Shown here piece by piece: positions 48,671-60,046 of a stretch of 64,000 bases of DNA. Location: positions 250,501-314,500 of the forward strand of contig BLAL01000019.1 of NCBI GenBank assembly GCA_015698045.1. The letters run 5' to 3'. The notes beneath the pieces are model-generated. The model was given only the letters and a program-made list of their open reading frames with translations. It searched no databases and was not told the DNA's origin. Positions within the stretch are counted from its first letter, which is position 1. Every line of letters begins with the position of its first letter. Origin of the DNA: Rhizophagus clarus (Eukaryota > Glomeromycota > Glomeromycetes > Glomerales > Glomeraceae). The position numbers were made by a program, and so were the translations under genes.

Positions 48671-50832
48671 ATTTGGTGCATGCTCTGAGAAGAAGTGGTT
48701 TGAATAATAAGAAAAAGAGGAACCACTTTCATTATCATCATATAATAAAGCGCAAAAGCGTTCTTGAGGATCTGAACTCAGAGAAAATATGAAAAGAAAA
48801 CCACAAACTCTTACCCTGACCTAAAATAATGGTAAAGGTGGATGCAGGTGGAAAGCAATAGAATTGTATGTCCGATATCCATAATAAAGCCTGTGTGGCT
48901 GAAGATTAATATGGTATATATAAATCCAATTAAGATCAATCTGAGGTAATATGGGAAATAAAAAGGATATCGATGAGTACCTAAAGATTGTGTAGTTGAG
49001 CGAAAAACAATTAAGTTTACAAAAATAAAGAAGTTTTTGTAGTAAGATTATACGAGAAATAGGTACAAACTTACCGATCTAAGTTATGTAAAGACAAAAG
49101 TACCAGAAAATTAGATTAATCGATGAAAGTACAGATTAGCCTGACGAGGTTATGAAAAGACAAAAGTATTAGAAGATTGAACTAATGGATGAAGGTACAG
49201 ATTAACTTAAGATCATATCAAAAAGAAGTACTACTTTGGGAGTACACAATGAAAATATTTGAAATGGGGTCATACTGGAAACAACAAAATTGGCAGTTTA
49301 AGGTCTGCATCAGAAAAAGTAAGCAACAAAACTTCGGAATTAGCAGTTTGGGGTCTGCATCTGAAAAAGTACGCAACAAAACCTGCAGTTTCAACACTGC
49401 TCTAGAAGGTATGACGAAAGGATTGCTGGTCAATCAATATTAAAAGAGATATTTAACTGAAGTTAAGGGAAACTGATGAATGCAATCACGATTAACGAAA
49501 GTTAATAAATCAAAGAAATATAGGAAATATTAATGACGTATGAGAAATATTAATGACGTATGAGAAATATTAATGACGTATGAGAAATATTAATGACATA
49601 TTGAAATAGAAGTACTAATGATGTAAAAATATGAGAAATACTAATGACATATTGAAATAGGAAAATTAATGACGTAATAAAGTTGAAATATGAATGACGT
49701 GATATATGAAATAAATGAATGTAACAAATATATATGAGAAGTCATGATTAAAATATAAAGAAAATAATAAAGCACAATAAAAGTTGATAATGCGTAGTAA
49801 AATTAATGACGTAATAAGAATGAAAAATATGAAAAATAAAGTAATAACAGAAATGCCCAAAAATATGAACAAATGTAAAATATATGTATATAAATGAAAT
49901 ATTATTAATGAAATAAAAGTAGTCAAAGTTGATAACAGAAATGAAATATGGAAAATATAATAAACTTTGTAGCCACGCTCAATTAAGACAATGTATTACT
50001 AGACCTATATTAAAGATAACTTTAATAAGGTTTTTCTATTGTAATAACAGAAAATTCATACACGTTGTCAGCTGGTAAAAAGCATATTATATGTTACACT
50101 AAATCAGAAATTTTGAAGGCTGAAATAGGAAAAATAAAAGATTAAAATTTTCAGGAAAAAGGGTGTATTTATAATTTTAAAGTAATATAAGTCACACAAA
50201 TGATATAATAAGTAAAGAAAATAAAGAAAAATAAAATAAAGAAATAATAATAATAAAAATATAAGAAAAATAGAAGTTTTTAAAGATATGTGTAATTTTC
50301 GAAGTTGTCGGAAAAGATGATAAGAGAAAATGATGAGCGAGTTGTACAAAAGTTGTACAAAAGTGTGACAATAAATCATGGATAGTAAAATCACGAGACA
50401 ATAAATCATATGACCATGAAATGTATATAGGTTTGTGTTCGAAGAGATAGTAATGGAAAGGATTGAGAGAATAAGTATGAAACAAAAGTTACTAAAATGA
50501 CCAGAATGATTTTTAAGAAGAATTGAATATGCAAAAAGTTATTTTAAGAAAGATAATAGTAATGCATTAGAAAATAATATGTAAAACTGGTAATAATGTT
50601 ATAAGAAATGTAATAAGGAAAAAGACCTAATGGACCGAAACGTCGTTAAACTACCTAGAAAAATGAAAAATGAAAGAAATAAATGTCGCTAAATTACCAG
50701 GGGATAGAATAAAGGAATAAGTAAAAGAATAAACTGAGATTACGAGAAATAAAATGAATAGAATATAAATATGGGTCAAAAGTATTTTAGAACAAATTTA
50801 CAAAATTTATAACGTGCGAAATTATTAGTAAA
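48671..50832 (+). other. Long leader of the gypsy element
   Basis: About 2.2 kb between the 5' LTR and the first coding stretch, purine-rich on the plus strand. It holds short tandem repeats: two ~75-bp copies with GACAAAAGTA (49090-49200), two ~60-bp copies with GGTCTGCATC (49300-49390), and at least four TGACGTATGAGAAATATTAA units (49530-49600). Antisense open frames are composition artefacts. Such a leader could hold packaging or dimerisation signals, but nothing specific is seen. Confidence 0.5.
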
Positions 50833-52256
50833 ATGGAGTACTTTATGGAAAGACAAATGGATTATTATAATCATCAAGAATTGCACGAAACTCAAATGAT
50901 AGTAAAGGATAAAGATTGTTTATTATGTGAGAAATGTTATCCAATAAGAGAAGAAGTACCGAGAGTATTTGAAAAAGTATGGAAAATATTAAAGAAATTT
51001 GAAAGTAGTATAGGAGAATATAATCGAATAACTGTTATAGAAGTATTAAATTTATTGAGCATTGATAGTAGGGAAAGAGATGACTATAATGGGCCGAAAA
51101 TTAAAAAGATTCTAGATAGAATCATAGAATCAATAAGATATAATGAGCAACCAAGTTTTAAAGAAAAAGGGTTAAGACAAGTATTAGTGGTAATAGCCAG
51201 AGATTGTATCGAAAATAATAAAGAAAATAAAGTATGTGACAGATTAATTGGAAACCCAGAACTAGTGAAATATGGATATATATTAGAAGAATGGGATGTA
51301 GAAATCAGATTCGAAAAATTCTGGATGTGGTACAAATTGAACATAAAGGAGGACCAGTAAATATAAAAGGTTATGTAGCATTAAAAACTTTCAAAGAAAT
51401 ATTATATTTAATAAACGAAGAAAAAGAAACAGATGAAGAATTACCATATAGAGCAAAAAGATTAATAACAGAGTTAGTTAATGAGCATATAGAATACATA
51501 GGAAGTAGATTTAGTCAAGATATCATTTTGAAAATATGGAATAGAGTTAAGGAGACTAAACAGTTCTCTATAGAATAGGAAAATATAGAAGAAGATAGTG
51601 AATCGAGTGTAGAAAGTTACAAATTAACAGAAGATGCCGAAAAAGAAATGAAAGAAGAATTAATAGGAATGGGATATGAATTAGACATGCCAGAAATAGA
51701 AAGATTGATAAGGATTTACATCACAAAAGAAATAGTGTTAATTGAAGGATTTATAGATTTTTACCTTTACAATAGAAAATTGGAAGATGAAGAATTGCAT
51801 CATAAATGTATGAATTGGTTAAAAGGAAAAATTGTATTAGATGATGATAATAACATTAATGAAAGTGCCCAAAACGAGCAAGATGATAATGATTCAGAAT
51901 ATATCAGATTAGAAGATAGTTTCGAAAATTTAGGATTAGAAGAAAAAGTAACAAAACTACTAAAATGGAAAAGAGAAACTATGGGAATAGCAAGTGAAGA
52001 AGAAATAAGAAAATTTTTAGAATGGGGATATATAGAATCAATAATAATGGATAATGATATAGTATTAGAATATAGAAAGTTAAGAATGGAAGGAGATCCC
52101 TATGATGAAGATGACGGTATAGTTAAAGAAGAACTAGATCGATATATAATTGATAAGAAAATAAGAGCAATGAAAAGAAAAGAAGAAAACAAAGAAGAAA
52201 TAGAATTAACTATAGAATATGAATCAAGTGATGAAAAATATGATTTTAATGAATAA
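50833..52256 (+). pseudogene. Pre-Gag coding region of the gypsy element
   Basis: Opens at the ATG 50833 in one frame to about 51350, then continues in the frame used by Gag (51291 onward), interrupted by TAG at 51576 and TAA at 52254. Near the N terminus a CLLCEKC cluster could bind a metal. The rest is Glu/Lys/Ile-rich and helical, with acidic tracts near the end. It runs in frame into Gag, so the original product was probably a single polyprotein with about 480 extra residues before Gag. I recognise no known domain. Standard Ty3/gypsy Gag lacks such an extension. Confidence 0.55.
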
Positions 52257-52337
52257 GAAATAAAAGAAAATGATGATGATAATATTGAAAATATTATAAA
52301 TACATTCGAAAATTACCCAAGTCCAAATCATTTAGAC

Positions 52338-54641
52338 TTGGAAATAAAGAATTTTGAAGAATTAAATTCAGAAACTGAAAGTAATAATGAAACATCTGAA
52401 GACGAAATAAATCAGGAACTTGAAAACTTTAGAAGAATATTAAGAACTCCATCACCGATAAGAAATATGGCACTAAACGAAAATCAATTTAAGAGAACGA
52501 TAGAAATGGCAATAGGATTTCCAGCTAATACATTAGATAATCCATTAGGCCCAGGACAAACTTTAATAGAAATGATTAATACAGCGGGAGAAACATCAGG
52601 AGGAATAATTTGGCCGACATTCAATGGAAGAGAAGATGAAGATGTAAATGACTGGATTATTCAATTTGAATTAGCTTTTTCAGCTAGTAGAAGAAATGAA
52701 GGAAATAATGGAGAACATAAAGCAGTTATAGCAGCAAATTGTTTGAAAGGAACAGCATTACAATGGTACCTGAAGAGAAAAGAAGCAGAAGCAGGAAATC
52801 TAGTAAATTAGGTTGACAATGATAACGATAATGATTTAAAACATAGAATAAAACAAAAATTTACCAGTGAAGAAGTTAGAAGAAAGAAGATATTAGAATT
52901 GAGAAGAATGAAACAAGGAATAAATGAAGGAATAGGGGAGTACGCTAGAAGATTCAGAAATTTACTAAGAATAGCAACTAGAGGACATGCATGGGACGAT
53001 GCAATACAAGTAGATAGTTTTATAGAAGGATTAGAACCAACTATCAGATACAATGTTAGAATACAGAATCCAGGAAATTTAAATAAAGCAATAGAACAAG
53101 CCAAAAGAATAGAAGGAGCAAGAAATGGGTTATTAGGAAAAATAATACCAGAACAAAATGATAGTATGGAAAATATTTTACGAGAAAATACTCAAAAATA
53201 TAAGAAAACAAATCCTATTAAACAATATATGGAAGAACCAGTGACTGATGGCAAAATGGATGAACTAATAAAGAAATTTGAAAAGATGGAAGCTCATATG
53301 TTAGAAAGAGAAAATTATAGAAGATCAACTAGAAGAAATATACCTGATAGGAGATTCAATGGAAATGAAAATAATCGTAATAGAGAATATGATAGGATCA
53401 GATGTTTTAAATGTCAGAGAGTAGGACATTATGCAACGGAATGTCCAATAGGAAGTAATAATAGAAGAGTAAATATAGTAGAACCTTATGACGACTATGA
53501 AAGAGAATATTATGATGAATACTACGACAGGGAATGTTACGATAATTACTACACTGAAGAAATTAATGAAGAAGATGAATATGAAGATGACTTATATCCA
53601 GTAAACACTAACTCAGAATATAGAAATGCTCCAAATAGATGACCAACAGGAATAGGACAGAGAACAAACGATAATAGAATAAGACAGCAAGAAATTAGAA
53701 CAAGAGAAGCTGACCAAAGAAGAAATATGAACGATATAGATACAAATGTGGAAAATCCAAGAAGAAGAGGTTTTACAGAAGAACAAAGACAAAAAGGACT
53801 AGTTAATAGAAGAGCAAATAATACATGTGGAAATTGTCTCCAAAAAGGACACTTTACGAAAGAATGTCCAAACGAAACAGTCAGAAGAAAATATGAGAAA
53901 CCTGAAGTAGATGAAGTAGAGAGAATAATGAATGCTAATATAAGCATTCCTCTAAGAAATTATATACAAGAAAAACCATTCGTCAAGAGAAAATTGAGAA
54001 AAGAATTATACTGATCACACTCGGACGAAATAAATGAAATAAATGAGGAAAGAACTCAAGCCACAAGATGTGATGTATTAATAGAAGGAAAACTAGTAAA
54101 GGCATTAGTAGATACTGGAGCAGGACCTTCAGTAATGTCCAACAGATTAAGGAAAGAATTAGAAATACCCATAAAAAGAAAAAGTAACGTAATATTCAAA
54201 ATAGCAAATGGAAATAAAACAGCATCATTAGGAATTGCGGAAATAGAAATAGAACTAGACGAAGGATTAATAATACCAATAAGAGTAGAAATAATAGACT
54301 CCGGTGAAAAAGATTTAATTTTAGAAACTGATTTATTAAAATATGGAATAATAGATTTAAAAGAAGGAATTCTAACTATAAGGATAGACGAAGAAGAATA
54401 TGAAATACTTATAAGTTTTAGAAATAAAAATAAGGAAATAAAGGAAAATTCCGAAAGTGAAAATGAAAATAATGAAGAAAAAGAGAATGAATATGAAAGT
54501 AAATCTGAAAATAATAGTGAATACGAAAGCGAGAATAATCAAGAACTATATGAAGAAGAAGAAGAAATGTATATAAAATTAGCAAGAAAACATTATTCAA
54601 GTGAAAGTGAAAATGAAAGTGAAAATGAGTTAAAAGTGTAA
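52338..54641 (+). pseudogene. Gag and retropepsin of the gypsy element
   Basis: One frame from 52338 to 54641, cut by TAG 52809, TGA 53640 and TGA 54012. It contains the Retrotrans_gag core (W-P-T-F-N-G and ALQWYLKRKE, then EYARRFRNLLRIA), two CCHC zinc knuckles (CFKCQRVGHYATEC at about 53403-53444; CGNCLQKGHFTKEC at about 53827-53868) and a retropepsin with ALVDTGAGPSVMS (54102-54140) and an intact D-T-G. A Glu/Ser/Asn-rich acidic tail (54430-54640) links to Pol. Pol is in the -1 frame; the two frames overlap for 13 nt around TTAAAAG (54629-54641), which would allow a -1 frameshift, though the heptamer is not canonical. Confidence 0.85.
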
Positions 54642-56968
54642 GTCTTGGCTCTAAGAGAAGAGAGACTTTAAAGAGGCAGATTCTCGAAAGTGAGAAAGAG
54701 AAAATAAGAAAGAAGTTAATGATCGGTGAAATAGACGATCAAAGAAAAGAAGTTATAGAAAAAATGGTCAATAGATATAAAGAAATATTTGAATACGATG
54801 GAGAAAAAGAGAATAGGATAAATTATGTGAAACATGAAATAAAAATTAAAGAAGGACAAGAACCAATAATGCAGAAAAGATATAGAGAAACAGAAGAAAA
54901 AGGAAAATTTATTAAGAAAGAAATAGAACAGATGTTAAAATTAGAAAGAATAAGACCATCAAAAAGCCCTTGGGCATCATCAGTTACATTAGCGAAAAAG
55001 AAAACAGGAAATTACAGATTTTGCGTAGATTATAGAAAATTAAATGCAGTAACTATAACGGATGCATATCCATTACTGAGAATAGATGAATTATTAGAAA
55101 AATATAGAACTGCTAAATGGTTCACGAGTTTAGATTTAGCAGCAGGATTTCATCAAGTAGAAATGGTAGAGGAAGATAAGGAGAAGACAGTATTTATATG
55201 CTCAAAAGGATTATATGAATATAATGTAATGCCATTTGGATTGAAAAATGCACCTGGAACATTCCAGAGATTAATGAATGAAATATTAAGTGAATATATA
55301 GGAGAATTTGTAGTAGTATATATAGATAATATAATGATATATTCAAAAAGTTTTAAAGAACATATGGAACATCTCGAAAAAGTATTACGAAAATTAAAAG
55401 AGAAGAACATAATATTAAAACTCAAGAAATGTAAGTTTGGTGAGAGAAACATAGAATTTTTAGGACATATAGTTGGTAGAGATGGTTTAAAACCAGAAGA
55501 AAAGAAAATAGAGAAAATAAGAAATATGGAAAGACCAAGAAATATAAAAGAAATAAGATCATTTTTAGGATTATGTTCGTACTATAGGAAATTTGTAAAA
55601 GATTTTTCAAGAATAGCAAAACCAATATCTAATTTAGTAAGGAAAAATGTAGAATTTAAATGGGAAAAGAAACAACAAGAAGCGTTTGAAGAACTTAAGA
55701 AAAGATTAATGGAATATCCAGTATTAATACAACCAGATTTTAATAGGAAGTTTATATTGATGACAGATGCTTCAGGAGAAGGTTTAGGAGCAGTATTAGG
55801 ACAAAAAGACGAGAATGAAAAAGAAAGAGTAATAGCTTATGCACGTAGAAGTTTAACAGGAGCAGAAACAAATTATGCAATAACCGATTTAGAATGTTTA
55901 GCAGTTGTATGGGCAGTACAACATTTTCATAAATTTTTAATAGAAAGAAAATTTGAAATAATAACTGATCACGCAGCTTTGAAAGGATTAATGAATGCGA
56001 AAATACCAAAAGGAAGAAGAGCTAGATGGATAATGGAATTACAACAGTATGATTGTGAAATGATACATAGAAGTGGAAAAGAAAATAAGAATGCAGATGC
56101 ACTATCAAGAATGAAATATGAAAATAGTAATAAGAGAAAATCTAATGAAAAAGAAGTTAAAGTAATAAAACCAAGGAATAGTAAACAGAAATATGTAAAA
56201 GTAGGAGGAAAATGGCATATCGATAAAAACATGAAAAATAGAAAATGGGAAAACATAGGATATTACACCGATAAAGAAGCAATACTTCTGGATCTAGATG
56301 ATAAGAGCGAAAAAGAAATATTACAAAAATTAGGAAGGAAAAGTAAACTGCAAGTAATAATCATTGACGGAGTAGATGGTGTAGGAAAATCCACAGTAGT
56401 AGAAAAGATAATCAATGAAATGAGAAACTGAGAAAAAAAAGTAATATTTAATACATTTAAAAGGAGAAGAAAAGATGATAGTAGATTTAAAGAACCAAAC
56501 AAAGAATATGAATGGTTGTTCAGGAGACAAGTAGTTGAAGAAATAAATAGAAGAATAGTTACATATGAAGATGAAGATATAATTATATTAGACAAATCAC
56601 CATACTGTGAATACTTTTATCAGAAAACAAAAAGTTTTGATAGAGGATTAATAAATGCAATAGGAAATCATAAGATGGAAAAAAAAATATTCTGATATGA
56701 AAATATAATAGAAAACGCAATAGTGATATTTTTAGAAAATAAGAGATGCTGGGAAAATTACATCAAGAGAGAAACTAAGAAATCAGGAGAAGGACATAAA
56801 ACATCTTATGATATATTGAATAAAGAAGAATATATGGATATGGTGAGAATGTTCAAAGATTACCAAAATATTTACGAAAGAAACAAAAAGTACAAGAGAG
56901 TTGAGATAAGAAATGATAATGAAAGTTGGAAGAAAGTATATGAAGAGATATTGAAATTTGAAATATAA
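54642..56968 (+). pseudogene. Pol: RT, RNase H and P-loop nucleotide kinase
   Basis: Frame open from 54629; first ATG 54719. RT: FCVDYRKLNAV, FTSLDLAAGFHQ (first Asp) and, at 55319-55330, Y-I-D-N instead of Y-[IV]-D-D, a change of the second catalytic Asp. RNase H: MTDASGEGLGAVLGQ, TDLECLAVVWAV and ITDHAAL, with ENKNADALSR at its end. After a ~75-residue linker comes a P-loop domain (about 56350-56960): Walker A GVDGVGKST (56369-56395), ILDKSPYCEYFYQ (56588-56623; compare the thymidylate-kinase D-R-[YHS]-x2-S-x2-[AF]-Y-Q signature) and IVIFLENKRCW followed by a charged lid-like KRETKKSGEGHKTS. TGA at 56429 and 56693 interrupt it, the second where Trp fits. Domain ends at TAA 56966. Not known to me from other gypsy elements. 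Confidence 0.8.
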
Positions 56969-58340
56969 ATAGACAGCAAATATACAGAAGGAAATACAGA
57001 ATGAATTCACTAAAAATATACAAAAATATTGTGTTAATGGGATTCTTTACGGACGAAGAATGCAATTATTATAGACATTTACTATACGAAACAATTATTT
57101 ATTGTGGTATAATTGAACAAAAAAGGGATAAAATTTAAAAGAGAGAAATAACAGCTCAAACAGAATGGATGAGAATGAATATAATAGGATAATTAAAGAA
57201 ATAAACAAAGAAAAGAAATATATAATTAAAGAAGGAATATTATTTAGGATAGAAAATAATGAGGAATTAAGAGTTATTAGAAAATATGAATTTGAAGGAT
57301 TAATGTATATAGCACATGATCACGAACAGGCAGGACACTTTGGAATAAAAGCAACATATAATAGAATTAAAGAAAATTACTATTGAAAAGGAATGCTTAA
57401 AGATATAGAAATATATGTGAAATCATGTGATAGTTGCCAAAGGAGAGGAAAACCTATAGGAAAACACGAATTAAATGTAATAAAAGTAATAGAACCATTC
57501 TATCAAATAGGGATAGATATAGTCAGACTATTACCAGTTACAGAAAGAAATAATAGATATATAGTCACAGTGATAGATTATTTTACGAAATGGCCAGAGG
57601 CTAAAGCATTAGAAAAAGCCGACGCAAAAGAAGTAGCAAGATTTATTTACGAAGATATAATATGTAGACACAGTTGTCCAAAGAAAATATTAAGTGACAG
57701 AGGAAGTCATTTCAATAATAAGATAATAGAATCATTGTTAAAGGAATTCGGAATAAAGCATAATTTCTCAACACCTTATCACCCAAAAACTAATAGAAAG
57801 GTTTAATAAAACATTATGTGAGTCATTAGCAAAAGTAGAAAACGTTGAGGATTGGGATCTGAAAATACCAGGGATATTATTAGCTTATAGGACCAAAAAG
57901 AATGATTCAACAAAAATAGAACCAGGATATTTAATATACGGAAGAAAGATAAAAACTTTGTTGAATTTAGAAGAAAAGTAATGACTATAAAAGAAAGAAT
58001 AACCGGATTAATAGAAGAATTACCAAGTGTAAGGAATAAAGCGAAAGAAAGTATCGAAAAATCTCAAGAAAATCAAAAGAAATATCACGATCAAAAGAGA
58101 CTCAAAGAAGGATTCAATATCGGAGATAAAGTATTATATTATGACGCATCCAAAGAAAAACAATGGTCTGGAAAATTAGAAGAAAAATGGAAAGGACCTT
58201 ACTATATCTATGAAATAATTAGTAAAGGATTCTATCGAATTAAAACTATGGAAGGAAAAATAATGAAGACACCAGTCAATGGAGAGTTACTAAAAGAATA
58301 TATTGACAGAAGAAATTTTGAAGTAATAGTTAAGATTTGA
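56969..58340 (+). pseudogene. Integrase of the gypsy element
   Basis: After a ~45-codon stretch in a third frame (57001-57137), the integrase runs from 57165: HHCC zinc domain (AHDHEQAGHFG, then CDSCQRRG), with a TGA at 57384 exactly where the conserved Y-Y-W needs Trp. The catalytic core has GIDIV (first Asp) and LSDRGSHF (second Asp). A frame change at about 57790-57805 moves the conserved Glu (IERFNKTL) into another frame. 57981-58340 returns to the first frame and carries the C-terminal GPY/F module (KLEEKWKGPYYIYEI). The frame switch between kinase and integrase is not explained and may be decay. Confidence 0.85.
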
Positions 58341-58370
58341 AGGGACTCAAATTCGTTGAGGGGAGGATAG

Positions 58371-59471
58371 CTGTAATGCCAGAATTCACGTGATAAAGAA
58401 ATAATATTAGTACAATATATAGTAATTACAAGGGTAATAATTTAACCGATGGAAATAATTTAACCGATGGATAATAATTTAACCGACAGGAATAATTTAA
58501 CCGACGGGAAATAATTTAACCGACGGATAATAAATGATGGATAATAGTCCAATTGAAAGATGATAATAGTCATAAGTTATATTTATTTTTAGATTAAATT
58601 ACATCATATTTTATTTTAGTTATATTTATTTTTAGATTAAATTACATCATATTTTATTTTAGTTATATTTATTTTTAGATTAAATTACATCATATTTTAT
58701 TTTAGTTATATTTATTTTTAGATTAAATTACATCATATTTTATTTTAGTTATATTTATTTTTAGATTAAATTACATCATATTTTATTTTAGTTATATTTA
58801 TTTTTAGATTAAATTACATCATATTTTATTTTAGTTATATTTATTTTTAGATTAAATTACATCATATTTTATTTTAGTTATATTTATTTTTAGATTAAAT
58901 TACATCATATTTTATTTTAGTTATATTTATTTTTAACATTCGAAATTAAGGAAAAATGAAATAGTAGAAACTAATAATTTAGGAAAATAGAAAGAAATAG
59001 TAGAAGTTAATTTTTGAAAACTTATAAAAAGGCTCAATTTTTCCTTTATGTAAAGTAATGCTAGATAAGTACTAGAAGTACAGATAGGAGATCGACAGTT
59101 AGAGAGCTTGACAGTTAATTCTGTTCTCTCAAAAGATATGAAATAATAAAGATGAGAATATTAATTATTAAAAGTTATTACGAATATGCTCGTGGTTTAC
59201 TCAAGAGTTAATTTAATATTTGAATGAATTATATAATGTGGGAGAACTATCGCAGTTTGAAAGTTAAAAGAAAAATAAGTTAAAGGAAATACTAGTAATA
59301 ATGAAAAAGGTATTACTAGAAATATATTTGAAAGTATAAGAAATGAAGATAATAAGTTCGCGATAGTAATAAAATAATGAGATAATAATAAAATAATAAT
59401 ATGAAATAAAATAAACCAAGCATATAAAAATAATGACACGTTAACACTAAGGTGGCAGCTTAGTCGTTACA
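58371..59471 (+). repeat. 3' LTR of the gypsy element, expanded by tandem repeats
   Basis: Same ends as the 5' LTR but 357 bp longer. Eight copies of the 43-bp unit lie at about 58587-58930 (one in the 5' LTR), and the ATTTAACCGA-type unit is present about five times (two in the 5' LTR). These two expansions account for the whole length difference. TATAAAAA at 59023. Outside the arrays the two LTRs differ at only scattered positions. Confidence 0.9.
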
Positions 59472-60046
59472 ATGTGATTATAAAAAGATATTTATTAAAA
59501 TATAATTATTCTATAATCTAATGATCAGATTTCAATGATATTTAGCTCATTAGGTTCATCTCATTGAAAGGAATCAGATGGTAGTAATTTTATAATGATT
59601 GGATAAATATTGACCGAGAAATTCGATTTTAAAGACCAGATCATCATTTTTTATATGTAAAATTCGCATAACATTAAATATTTTGACTGTATTTTAATTA
59701 TTACAGGTTCTAGTGATCAGATTTTAATGATCTTAGGCTCGTTAGAATCGTCTCATCAAGAGGAATCTAATGGTTATAAATCTGTAATAATTGGAATAAT
59801 ATTGACAAAATTATTGTGATGTGAATATTTAACTAAAATTATTACAATTTATAATTCTGGCCAAAATTACTGATTTAATTATGATTTTATTGTTTATAGT
59901 CATATCTCATCATAGTCACCAAATATAGACTGTCCCAAATGTGTGACTATAGAGAGAGTTGACTGTATTTGGAAAGTTGTTCTTGTTGGCTTGATTATTT
60001 TCTGTTTCATAAACCCTGCCTGGTGATCACTGCTCTAGATTGATAA

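Larger units (their letters stand above)
47927..59471 (+). mobile_element. Ty3/gypsy LTR retrotransposon with nucleotide-kinase domain, 11.5 kb
   Basis: Two direct LTRs (47927-48670 and 58371-59471) enclose 9.7 kb. A candidate primer-binding site (TGGTGCATGCTCTGAG) starts 4 bases inside the left LTR. A polypurine tract (GAGGGGAGGATAG) abuts the right LTR. Order: 2.2-kb leader, pre-Gag coding region, Gag with zinc knuckles, retropepsin, RT, RNase H, P-loop nucleotide kinase, integrase with GPY/F motif. RT before integrase places it in Ty3/gypsy (Metaviridae). It sits inside a pogo-like element; the flanks share ATG (left ...TATATG, right ATGTG...), so the target duplication is short or blurred. 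Multiple stops and frame changes show it is not autonomous now. Confidence 0.92.
47770..59965. mobile_element. pogo-like TIR element, copy 2, split by a gypsy retrotransposon
   Basis: Left part 47770-47926 begins CAGTCAATTTCCTTTATAG; right part 59472-59965 ends CTATAGAGAGAGTTGACTG. TA lies on both outer sides (47768-47769, 59966-59967). The two parts join to match copy 1 at 16352-17376 base for base at most positions, except that only two of the ~185-bp internal units are present instead of four. No transposase. Confidence 0.75.

Noticed and set aside
48396..50485. Minus-strand ORFs in the gypsy LTRs and leader
   Set aside because: They arise from purine-rich plus-strand composition; translations are Leu/Phe/Ile/Ser-rich, lack motifs and recur in both LTRs.
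56429..57386. TGA decoded as tryptophan (alternative genetic code) because several TGA codons fall at Trp positions
   Set aside because: The SWA2-like and Crinkler genes use TGG and end normally. TGG also occurs in the same element, and TAA/TAG nonsense codons are present too. Transition mutations explain all of them.
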